The notes under the pieces: generated by a model
Seen by the model: only the letters and a program-made list of their open reading frames with translations
Database searches by the model: none
Told to the model about the DNA's origin: nothing
In this document: positions 25,715 through 33,136 of the stretch, in pieces
Layout: each line of letters begins with the position of its first letter
Position numbering within the stretch: position 1 is the first letter of the stretch
Made by a program: the position numbers and the translations under genes
Assembly (NCBI GenBank): GCA_004346725.1
Contig: SMDE01000002.1
Span: 62,001 to 126,000 of the forward strand
DNA: 64,000 nucleotides
DNA from: Phytobacter diazotrophicus
GTDB taxonomy: Bacteria > Pseudomonadota > Gammaproteobacteria > Enterobacterales > Enterobacteriaceae
Direction: 5' to 3'

Positions 25715-27115
25715 ATGTTTGAATTAGATGCCTTTCATCTGGCAAGAATACAATTCGCTTTTACGGTCTCTTTTCATATTCTCTTTCCGGCTATCACGAT
25801 TGGGCTTGCCAGCTATCTCGTGGTGCTGGAGGGGTTATGGTTAAAGACCAAAAACCCTGACTGGCGCGCCTTGTATCATTTCTGGTTAAAAATCTTTGCG
25901 GTTAACTTTGGGATGGGGGTGGTCTCCGGTCTGGTCATGGCCTATCAGTTCGGAACCAACTGGAGCGGCTTCTCGCAATTTGCCGGGAGTATTACCGGCC
26001 CTTTGTTGACCTATGAAGTACTAACGGCCTTTTTCCTTGAGGCCGGGTTTTTAGGGGTGATGCTCTTTGGCTGGAATAAGGTAGGCCCCGGTCTGCACTT
26101 CTTCGCGACCTGTATGGTGGCGCTCGGCACGCTGATGTCCACCTTTTGGATCCTGGCGTCCAATAGCTGGATGCACACGCCACAGGGGTTTTCGATTGTA
26201 AATGGTCAGGTGGTCCCTACCGACTGGTTTAAGGTCATCTTCAATCCCTCTTTCCCTTACCGTTTACTGCATATGACGATTGCCGCCTTTTTAAGTAGCG
26301 CCCTCTTTGTCGGCGCCTCTGCGGCCTGGCACTTATTGCGTGGCAATGACACCCCTGCCATCAGAAAGATGTTATCAATGGCGATGTGGATGGCGCTGGT
26401 CGTCGCCCCGGTGCAGGCCTTTGTAGGCGATATGCATGGGCTCAACACCCTTGAGCATCAGCCGGCCAAAATAGCCGCCATTGAAGGACACTGGGAAAAC
26501 CCGCCAGGCGAAGCCACTCCTTTATTACTTTTCGGCCTGCCGGATATGGAGGAAGAGCGCACACGTTACGCCGTTGCCATCCCCGCGCTGGGCAGTCTGA
26601 TTCTGACTCACTCTCTACACGACCAGGTTCCGGCGCTTAAAGACTTCCCGAAAGCTGACAGGCCAAACTCCACCATTGTGTTCTGGTCTTTCCGCCTGAT
26701 GGTCGGGATGGGGCTGCTGATGATATCGCTGGGTATTCTGTCGCTGTGGCTGCGATATCGACACCGCTTGTATACCTCAAGGCCCTTTCTGCACTTCGCG
26801 CTGTGGATGGGTCCGGCTGGTCTTGTCGCCCTGCTTGCCGGATGGGTGACAACGGAGTCAGGTCGCCAGCCCTGGGTTGTCTATGGCCTCCTGCGTACGA
26901 TTGACGCCGTCTCGTTACACAGTACATTGCAGATGAGCCTGAGTCTGGCGACATTTATTATCGTCTACACCTCCGTCTTCGGTGTGGGATATGGCTATAT
27001 CGCACGCCTGATTAAAAAAGGTCCGCAGCCGTGGGATGAGCACCCCACCGACGGCAGACCTGCACGCCCGCTCTCTGCGGCTGGCGAGAGCTTACAGACC
27101 GGGGAGAGAAAATAA
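25715..27115 (+). CDS. cioA: Cytochrome bd-type quinol oxidase subunit I (CioA-like), oxidase 1
   Basis: 466 residues from MFELDAFHLARIQFAFTVSFH; AAGGGG six bases before this ATG decides against a GTG one codon earlier. The haem-ligand His21 in FTVSFHILFP corresponds to His19 of E. coli CydA; FLEAGFLGVMLFGW and NPSFPYRLLHM carry further conserved ligands. The Q-loop is short (GDMHGLNTLEHQPAKIAAIEG), marking the CioA (cyanide-insensitive) subclass. It reduces O2 with ubiquinol in the inner membrane without proton pumping. It overlaps the subunit II start by one base and lies directly after katN, fitting a role in O2 and ROS defence. Confidence 0.93.
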   Translation: MFELDAFHLARIQFAFTVSFHILFPAITIGLASYLVVLEGLWLKTKNPDWRALYHFWLKIFAVNFGMGVVSGLVMAYQFGTNWSGFSQFAGSITGPLLTYEVLTAFFLEAGFLGVMLFGWNKVGPGLHFFATCMVALGTLMSTFWILASNSWMHTPQGFSIVNGQVVPTDWFKVIFNPSFPYRLLHMTIAAFLSSALFVGASAAWHLLRGNDTPAIRKMLSMAMWMALVVAPVQAFVGDMHGLNTLEHQPAKIAAIEGHWENPPGEATPLLLFGLPDMEEERTRYAVAIPALGSLILTHSLHDQVPALKDFPKADRPNSTIVFWSFRLMVGMGLLMISLGILSLWLRYRHRLYTSRPFLHFALWMGPAGLVALLAGWVTTESGRQPWVVYGLLRTIDAVSLHSTLQMSLSLATFIIVYTSVFGVGYGYIARLIKKGPQPWDEHPTDGRPARPLSAAGESLQTGERK

Positions 27116-28125
27116 TGGGTATCGACTTATCGCTTATCTGGTTTGTCATTATTGTCTTCGCCACGCTGATGTATATCGTGATGGACGGCTTTGATCTTGG
27201 CATTGGCATTCTTTTTCCCCTGATCACGGACGAGGGGGAACGGGACATCATGGTCAATAGCGTCGCACCGGTCTGGGATGGCAATGAAACCTGGCTGGTG
27301 CTGGGTGGCGCCGGTCTGTTTGGAGCCTTCCCCCTCGCCTACGCGGTGATCACCGACGCACTGGCTATTCCCCTGACGCTGATGCTCATCGGCCTTATTT
27401 TTCGCGGCGTTGCCTTTGAGTTTCGCTTTAAAGCGACACCCCACCATAAGCCCTTTTGGGACAAAGCCTTTCTTGCAGGATCATTACTTGCCACCTTTAC
27501 GCAGGGAGTAGTCGTTGGCGCGGTGATCAATGGTTTTACCGTCACGGGTCGCACCTTTAGCGGCGGCGCGCTGGACTGGCTTACGGCATTTAACCTGTTT
27601 TGCGGTCTTGGACTGGTGATTACCTATGGCATGCTTGGCGCAAGCTGGCTGGTGATGAAAAGCGCGGGCGCGTTGCAGCAAAAAATGCGGGTGGCCGCCA
27701 GGACATTACTTCTCGGTTTACTGCTGGCCATGGCGATTGTCAGTCTCTGGACACCGCTCACCCACGAAGCGATCGCGGCGCGCTGGTTTAGCTTCCCTAA
27801 TCTCTGGTTTTTTGCGCCCGTTCCGTTGCTGGTACTGATTTTAAGCGTGGGGTTATGGCGTACCTTACATAACCCGCAACACCATACCCTGCCTTTTATA
27901 TTGACCCTGGGGTTAATTTTCCTCGGTTTTAGCGGACTCGGCATCAGTATATGGCCAAATATTATTCCGCCTGATATTTCGCTATGGCAGGCGGCATCAC
28001 CGCCGCAAAGTCAGGGATTCATGTTGGTGGGGGCGCTACTGATTATTCCCGTCATCCTTGTCTATACCTTCTGGAGCTATTATGTGTTCCGCGGGAAAAT
28101 TGAACATGGGGAGGGTTATCATTGA
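27115..28125 (+). CDS. cioB: Cytochrome bd-type oxidase subunit II (CioB-like), oxidase 1
   Basis: 336 residues and eight to nine membrane helices. Family motifs at the start: WFVIIVFATLMYIVMDGFDLGIGIL, then VAPVWDGNETWLVLGGAGLFGAFPLAYA (signature of CydB) and FRGVAFEFRFKA. The start overlaps the subunit I stop, and its own stop overlaps the start of a 44-residue micro-subunit (TGATG). It forms the heterodimer with the upstream subunit. Confidence 0.93.
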   Translation: MGIDLSLIWFVIIVFATLMYIVMDGFDLGIGILFPLITDEGERDIMVNSVAPVWDGNETWLVLGGAGLFGAFPLAYAVITDALAIPLTLMLIGLIFRGVAFEFRFKATPHHKPFWDKAFLAGSLLATFTQGVVVGAVINGFTVTGRTFSGGALDWLTAFNLFCGLGLVITYGMLGASWLVMKSAGALQQKMRVAARTLLLGLLLAMAIVSLWTPLTHEAIAARWFSFPNLWFFAPVPLLVLILSVGLWRTLHNPQHHTLPFILTLGLIFLGFSGLGISIWPNIIPPDISLWQAASPPQSQGFMLVGALLIIPVILVYTFWSYYVFRGKIEHGEGYH

Positions 28126-28259
28126 TGAACAGTAAACAAAGCGGCGCAGTGAAAAAAGTGATGTGGTTTATTTCACTGTGGTTTGGTAGTGTGCTGGCGT
28201 TATTTATCGCCAGCACACTGATTAAATTATTGATGACGATGGCAGGTCTACATACCTGA
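28125..28259 (+). CDS. DUF2474-type micro-subunit of the bd oxidase
   Basis: 44 residues, below usual ORF cut-offs: a hydrophilic start (MNSKQSGAVKKV) followed by one membrane helix (MWFISLWFGSVLALFIASTL), and a short tail. The start shares one base with the subunit II stop (TGATG). The W(F)..LW..SV.ALF pattern and location define DUF2474 small proteins found after CioAB genes, functional counterparts of CydX, which stabilises E. coli bd-I. Function inferred from position. Confidence 0.82.
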   Translation: MNSKQSGAVKKVMWFISLWFGSVLALFIASTLIKLLMTMAGLHT

Positions 28260-28273
28260 CGAAAGAAATGCGC

Positions 28274-28768
28274 TTACTGATCATCCGCTAATAGCATAAT
28301 TAAGGTGCCTAATGAATAACTGGCGGCCTGTTTTATAACCGATTCACTGTCACCTTCAAAATGTTTTACTTTAGCGACAATGACATTGTCAGGAAGTTGC
28401 CAGGCAAACCAGACCGTCCCGGCCGGGGTGCCATCTTCACCACCATCCGGCCCGGCATAACCGCTGACGGCCAGGCTGACATCCGCCCCGGAGTGGGCGA
28501 TAGCGCCGGAAACCATCTCCTTCACCGTCTGTTCACTCACCGCGGTATGGGCTGAAATTGTCTCTTCTTTGACGCCCAGCACCGTGATTTTCGCGCCATC
28601 CGTATAGGTGATAAATCCACAGCCATAAAACGAGGGCGTATCGTCAGAAGCACAGAGCGCTGAGGCGATTAACCCACCGGTGCAGGATTCGGCCGTCGTC
28701 AATCGTAACTTCTTTTCAGTGAGCAATCGCCCCAGTTCGTTGGCGATAGATAAAGCGGGTGTTGTCAT
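28274..28768 (-). CDS. CinA C-terminal family protein (PncC/YdeJ-like nicotinamide-nucleotide amidase)
   Basis: 164 residues from MTTPALSIANELGRLLTEKKLRLTTAESCTGG; GGAGG precedes this ATG, while an 18-residue extension upstream has no coding look. Signature motifs: TAESCTGGLI (nucleophile Ser), GVKEETISAHTAVSEQTVKEMV, AVSGYAGPDGGEDGTPAGTVWFAW. The family converts NMN to nicotinate mononucleotide plus ammonia in the pyridine nucleotide salvage cycle; YdeJ-type members often lack proven activity. It follows the zinc dehydrogenase gene by 53 bases on the same strand, likely in one operon, and is convergent with bd oxidase 1. Confidence 0.85.
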   Translation of the reverse strand: MTTPALSIANELGRLLTEKKLRLTTAESCTGGLIASALCASDDTPSFYGCGFITYTDGAKITVLGVKEETISAHTAVSEQTVKEMVSGAIAHSGADVSLAVSGYAGPDGGEDGTPAGTVWFAWQLPDNVIVAKVKHFEGDSESVIKQAASYSLGTLIMLLADDQ

Positions 28769-28821
28769 TATTTTCCTCCTGTCATCCACATGGCGGTTGC
28801 GCAGGCAACCGCCGTTTCCCA

Positions 28822-30015
28822 TCAGAGGGTTGCTTTTTCCGCGCTCAGGCCCGGCACCAGAATAACCTTACGGCACTCCTCCTGGCGCTTATCGAAGATT
28901 TCATAGCCCCGCGCCGCCTCTTCAAGCGGAAGATGATGTGTCACAATCTCTTCCGGAGAGAGGTGGCCCTGGTCGATAAGTTCAAGTAAATCAGGCAGGA
29001 AAGCATGGACGTGGGTTTGGCCCATTTTGAAGGTCAGCCCTTTATCAAAGGCATCGCCAAACATAAATCCGTGGATAAATCCGGCATAGACGCCGGGCAC
29101 GCTGACAATACCGCCACGGCGCACGGCTGCGATAGCTTGCCGGAGGACCTTGCCGCTACTGCCTTCAATCTTGAGGTTGCTCATGACGGTCTCGGTCAGG
29201 CTGCCTTTCGCTTCAAAGCCAACCGCATCGATCACCGCATCGACACCGCGATGGCCCGCCGTGTTTTCAATGATCCAGGCGGCGGGATCATCATTCTTAT
29301 CGAAATTAATGGGAATGGCGCCATAGCGTTGGTGGGCATACGCCAGCCGATAATCATTGTGATCAATGATAAAAATCTGCTCGGCCCCATTCAGGCGCGC
29401 ACATGCCGCCGTCAGTAGTCCTACCGGTCCTGCGCCGTAGATGGCCACGCTTGACCCCTTTTTTATCTCCGCGTTTTTCACAGCCTGCCAGGCCGTTGGC
29501 AGGATATCGGAGAGGAAAAGCACTTTTTCATCCGGCAAGTGTGCGGGGACTTTAAACGGCCCGGTGTTGGCTTTCGGGACGCGAACATACTCCGCCTGCC
29601 CGCCAGGAATACCGCCATAGAGGTCACTGTAGCCAAACAGGGCCGCGGGCGGCGTAATGCTCTTACGGTTCAGTGCAGCGCCCTTCCCGCTGTTGGTGTT
29701 TTCGCAGGCGGAGTATTGCTGCAGTCGGCAGAAAAAACAGTCTCCGCAGGCAATCACAAATGGAATAACAACGCGGTCGCCTTTACTGACATTTTTGACT
29801 TCCGGGCCCGCTTCAACCACTTCGCCCATAAATTCATGACCAAAAATATCACCATGATGGGTACCCGGTATTTTACCGTGATAGAGGTGCAAATCTGAGC
29901 CGCAAATAGCCGTTGCGGTTACACGCAGAATAATATCATCCGGGGCCTCAAGACCAGGGTCGGGCATCGTATCCACTTTAACGTTATGAGGTCCATGATA
30001 GGCGAGTGCTTTCAT
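28822..30015 (-). CDS. Zinc-dependent alcohol/formaldehyde dehydrogenase-like protein
   Basis: 397 residues of the medium-chain dehydrogenase family. Catalytic zinc ligands C38 (AICGSDLH), H60 and E61 (FGHEFMGE); structural zinc Cys 90, 93, 96 and 104 ([16 protein letters not shown]); nucleotide site [10 protein letters not shown]. The long insertion ([16 protein letters not shown]) and C-terminus ([19 protein letters not shown]) match the glutathione-independent formaldehyde dehydrogenase/threonine dehydrogenase-like branch. Substrate not deducible. GGAG lies before the ATG. It is co-directional with the pncC-like gene. Confidence 0.9.
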   Translation of the reverse strand: MKALAYHGPHNVKVDTMPDPGLEAPDDIILRVTATAICGSDLHLYHGKIPGTHHGDIFGHEFMGEVVEAGPEVKNVSKGDRVVIPFVIACGDCFFCRLQQYSACENTNSGKGAALNRKSITPPAALFGYSDLYGGIPGGQAEYVRVPKANTGPFKVPAHLPDEKVLFLSDILPTAWQAVKNAEIKKGSSVAIYGAGPVGLLTAACARLNGAEQIFIIDHNDYRLAYAHQRYGAIPINFDKNDDPAAWIIENTAGHRGVDAVIDAVGFEAKGSLTETVMSNLKIEGSSGKVLRQAIAAVRRGGIVSVPGVYAGFIHGFMFGDAFDKGLTFKMGQTHVHAFLPDLLELIDQGHLSPEEIVTHHLPLEEAARGYEIFDKRQEECRKVILVPGLSAEKATL

Positions 30016-30292
30016 AGGCGCGTCTCCTGATTAACGGCTTTGAATAAACAGAACGGTAAGTTTTAGGTATTAATCTGAATTATCTGCCGCCTTTTATTAA
30101 GGCTGCATCGATTACGCTCCATCTTATTTACCGATTAAGAATATAAAGGATAGAACAAAAATTAAGTTTCCATTCATTGTTCCTCTCCGTAGACAATAAA
30201 ATAAAAATAACAAGCGCAGCGGAATATGTTTTGAACGTACCCGTCTATTTATTCATCATGGCGAAAATGTCTGTTCTTTAATTGGCGGGCAG

Positions 30293-31276
30293 CTAATGAA
30301 TCTTGCCGCTAAATACGCGAAAGACCCAGGTGTTATAGGCTAAGGTTATCGGCGCCAGCAGGCCAAAGCAGAGGAGAAGAAACTGTTGCGTCTTCACCGG
30401 TGCCGCCGCCTGTTGAATCAGGAGATTCACGGGCACAATAAAAGGGAACAACGTAAAGGCCAGCGCCGCGAACGCACAACTGACCAGTATCTGAATGGCC
30501 GCCATCGACAAGAACACATAGTGCCGTGAAAGGCTAATCCACAGCACCGCAAGCCCGGCAGCCGCAATGGTTAACAGCGGCCCCCACAGCCAGGGGTTGA
30601 GGAGATGCTGCCGCCAGGTCTCATGAAGAAAAATGGTCCAGACCAGTAACCCGGTCACAAGAACCAGCGTCAGGGCGCTAAGCCAGGGAATAGCGCGCCT
30701 TGCCCGGTATTCCAGACTGCCCGTACAACGCCAGTTCAGCCATCCCGCCCCCATCAGGCAGTAGCCCGTAATCAGGGCTATGCTGCAAAAGAGGGGGAAA
30801 GGGCTCAGCCATTCCCACCCCGTCCCGGTAAACTGTTGACCGTCGTTGGGGAGTCCCATAATCAGAGTGCCAACGATGACACCCTGAGAGATGCTTGCCA
30901 GTAATGAACCGCCCACCAGCATCGTGTCGAAGAGGCGTGGCGCATAGTGCCGGTATTCAATGGCCATGCCGCGCGCCACAAGCGCCAGCAGCATCATAAA
31001 GACCGGCACATACAGCGCGCTAAGCATAATGGCATAGGCCAGCGGAAACAGCCCCAGCAGGCCCCCTGCCGCCAGCACCAGCCAGGTTTCATTACCATCC
31101 CATACGGGCAATAAAGAGAGGTTAAGCTGATGGCGGGCGTCGGCATCGCGTTGGAATGCGCATAACATGCCCGTACCTAAATCGGCGCCATCGAGTAAAA
31201 CATAGACCCACAGGCTCCCCGCCAGCGCCGCAGCAGAGAGGGTCTGTAACCAGGGAAGCCCCAGAAGTTCACTCAT
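30293..31276 (-). CDS. Cytochrome bd-type oxidase subunit II, oxidase 2
   Basis: 327 residues from MSELLGLPWLQTLSAAALAGSLWVYVLLDGADLGTG. The start overlaps the subunit I stop by four bases (ATGA), and longer N-terminal reading is an artefact of the overlap. Motifs: LLPVWDGNETWLVLAAGGLLGLFPLAYA, ARGMAIEYRHY, GWEWLSPFPLFCS, eight to nine membrane helices. Last gene of the formate dehydrogenase-DUF1641-oxidase unit. No micro-subunit gene follows, unlike oxidase 1. Confidence 0.92.
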   Translation of the reverse strand: MSELLGLPWLQTLSAAALAGSLWVYVLLDGADLGTGMLCAFQRDADARHQLNLSLLPVWDGNETWLVLAAGGLLGLFPLAYAIMLSALYVPVFMMLLALVARGMAIEYRHYAPRLFDTMLVGGSLLASISQGVIVGTLIMGLPNDGQQFTGTGWEWLSPFPLFCSIALITGYCLMGAGWLNWRCTGSLEYRARRAIPWLSALTLVLVTGLLVWTIFLHETWRQHLLNPWLWGPLLTIAAAGLAVLWISLSRHYVFLSMAAIQILVSCAFAALAFTLFPFIVPVNLLIQQAAAPVKTQQFLLLCFGLLAPITLAYNTWVFRVFSGKIH

Positions 31277-32655
31277 TCTGCGCCCCCCTGCCCTGTACGC
31301 CTGGCGACATCCGGCATTGCCCCTTCTTCGTCCCGTTGCGGCGGGCGTGACAAAATGCGCAACAAAAACCATAGCCCAAGCCCAAACAGCGCGAGATAGA
31401 CCGTCACAATACACACCAGAGAACCCAGCACCAGCGATGGCGATACGGGCGAGGCGCTCTCAGCCGTGCGCAGCAGACCGTACACAGTCCACGGCTGTCG
31501 CCCGGCTTCGGTCACCACCCACCCGGCCAGCATGGCGACAAACCCCGCCGGGGCCATCAGCACCATCAGGCGAAGCAGCCAGCGTGCGTAAAACAGACGA
31601 CGGCGCAGGCGCACCACCAGGCCGGCAACCCCGGCAAAGGTCATCAGCAGCCCCAACCCAACCATCACCCGAAACGACCAGAAGACCAGCGGAACCCAGG
31701 GCAAGGTATCCTGAGGGTACTGATTGAGGCTATGAATTGTTCCCTGCAAATTGTGGCGCAGGTACAGGGAACCCACATCCGGTATCGCCACCTCATAGTG
31801 GTTGCGGCGGGCCGCCATATCCGGTATGGCAAACAGGCGCATCGGTTCGCCCTCGCCCGGCGGCGGCGGGTTCCAGTTGCCTTCGATAGCCGCCAGTTTC
31901 ACCGGCTGGTGATCGCGCGTGTTTTCACCGTGCAGATCGCCCAATACGATTTGCAGGGGGGCCATTACAACCAGCATCCACATGGCGAGAGAAAACATAT
32001 GCCGTGCCGCCGGATGGCGTGCATCGTGCAGCAAGTGCCACGCACCACAGGCCGCCACCAGGCAGGCGGTGCCGAGCATAGCGGCCGCGACCATATGCGC
32101 CATCCGCCACGGAAACGAAGGGTTGATAATCGCCGCCCACCAGTCGACAGGCTCAAAACGCCCCTCTGCACCTATCGCAAAGCCATCCGGTGTCTGCATC
32201 CATGAATTTGCCGCGAGGATCCAGAAGGCGCTGAAAAACGATCCCAGCGCCACAATAGAGGTTGCCATAAAGTGGACCCACGGGCGCACCTTGCCCATTC
32301 CGAATAGCATAACCCCCATAAATCCGGCCTCAAGAAAAAAGGCCACCAGTACTTCCATATAGAGCATCGGGCCCAGCACGGCCCCCGTGCGGCTGGCAAG
32401 CCCGCTCCAGTTGGTGCCGAAGGAAAACTCCATCACCACACCCGTCACCACGCCAACCGCCACATTCAGGGCAAATATTTTGCTCCAGTAGCGCCACAGG
32501 CTCAGCCAGACCTGCTGCTTTCTCCAGAGCCACAGGCCTTCAAGCACCATCAAAAATTGCGCCAGCCCAAGGGTAAAGGCGGCCAGCACAATATGAAAGC
32601 CGATGGTAAACGCAAACTGACCACGTGCCAGTAGCAGTGCGGTTTCCGGGCTCAT
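31273..32655 (-). CDS. Cytochrome bd-type oxidase subunit I, oxidase 2
   Basis: 460 residues from MSPETALLLARGQFAFTIGFH. The haem-ligand His in FTIGFHIV, FLEAGFMGVMLFG and NPSFPWRMAHM are conserved. The Q-loop is short (GDLHGENTRDHQPVKLAAIEG), so it also belongs to the CioA type. A 57-residue upstream extension in frame is Arg/Cys-rich overlap with the DUF1641 gene and is rejected. It starts two bases after the DUF1641 stop and overlaps subunit II. About half of the residues match oxidase 1 by eye: a diverged paralogue dedicated to the formate dehydrogenase unit. Confidence 0.93.
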   Translation of the reverse strand: MSPETALLLARGQFAFTIGFHIVLAAFTLGLAQFLMVLEGLWLWRKQQVWLSLWRYWSKIFALNVAVGVVTGVVMEFSFGTNWSGLASRTGAVLGPMLYMEVLVAFFLEAGFMGVMLFGMGKVRPWVHFMATSIVALGSFFSAFWILAANSWMQTPDGFAIGAEGRFEPVDWWAAIINPSFPWRMAHMVAAAMLGTACLVAACGAWHLLHDARHPAARHMFSLAMWMLVVMAPLQIVLGDLHGENTRDHQPVKLAAIEGNWNPPPPGEGEPMRLFAIPDMAARRNHYEVAIPDVGSLYLRHNLQGTIHSLNQYPQDTLPWVPLVFWSFRVMVGLGLLMTFAGVAGLVVRLRRRLFYARWLLRLMVLMAPAGFVAMLAGWVVTEAGRQPWTVYGLLRTAESASPVSPSLVLGSLVCIVTVYLALFGLGLWFLLRILSRPPQRDEEGAMPDVARRTGQGGAE

Positions 32656-32656
32656 A

Positions 32657-33136
32657 CTAGGCGTCGCTGGGTTTGCCGGTATATGAAGAGATGGGCTTAT
32701 CGACCTGCTCCTCCATCCGGCGGGAAAAGGCTTTAAGCCCGTTAAGAACAGGCTGCAGCGAGCGCCACAGGTCGTCATCCTGCAGCATTTTCCAGACTCC
32801 CTGCACGCCGGGCGCCTTTTGCTCACGGGTCTGTTCAGGCTGGCTCAGCGCATCCGCCATATCCCGCAGGCCAAAAGCCAGTTTATAGACCCGATCCGGC
32901 GGTAGAGAGGAGAGCGCCAGAACAATGACCGACACATTCTGGATAACATTGAGTGTGCCTTCCCGTTGCAGTCCCTTCACCAGAACCTGCGCGACCTCGT
33001 TATTCGCTGCCACCAGATCGTTGACTAAACGCAATACACCATGCTGGTGCAAGGTCTCCAGCAGACGTTCCAGTTCGTCGTGGGCGTCCGGCCCGATTTT
33101 TGCCGGTTCCGGCTGATACTCTATCGATTTCGCCAT
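32657..33136 (-). CDS. DUF1641 protein
   Basis: 159 residues, soluble and mostly helical. Core: LERLLETLHQHGVLRLVNDLVAANNEVAQVLVKGLQREGTLNVIQNVSVIVLALSSLPPDRVYKLAFGLRDMADAL, the DUF1641 signature. In Bacillus and other bacteria DUF1641 genes sit next to FdhF-type formate dehydrogenase genes (YrhD/YrhE), which is repeated here. Its ATG shares one base with the dehydrogenase stop (TGATG), and the oxidase follows two bases later. I infer a chaperone or a linking subunit between dehydrogenase and membrane oxidase; there is no direct evidence. Confidence 0.85.
   Translation of the reverse strand: MAKSIEYQPEPAKIGPDAHDELERLLETLHQHGVLRLVNDLVAANNEVAQVLVKGLQREGTLNVIQNVSVIVLALSSLPPDRVYKLAFGLRDMADALSQPEQTREQKAPGVQGVWKMLQDDDLWRSLQPVLNGLKAFSRRMEEQVDKPISSYTGKPSDA

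Noticed and set aside
31273-32826. 57-residue N-terminal extension of bd oxidase 2 subunit I
   Set aside because: It overlaps the DUF1641 coding region, is Arg/Cys-rich and lacks a membrane-protein start; the family start is MSPETALLLARGQFAF.
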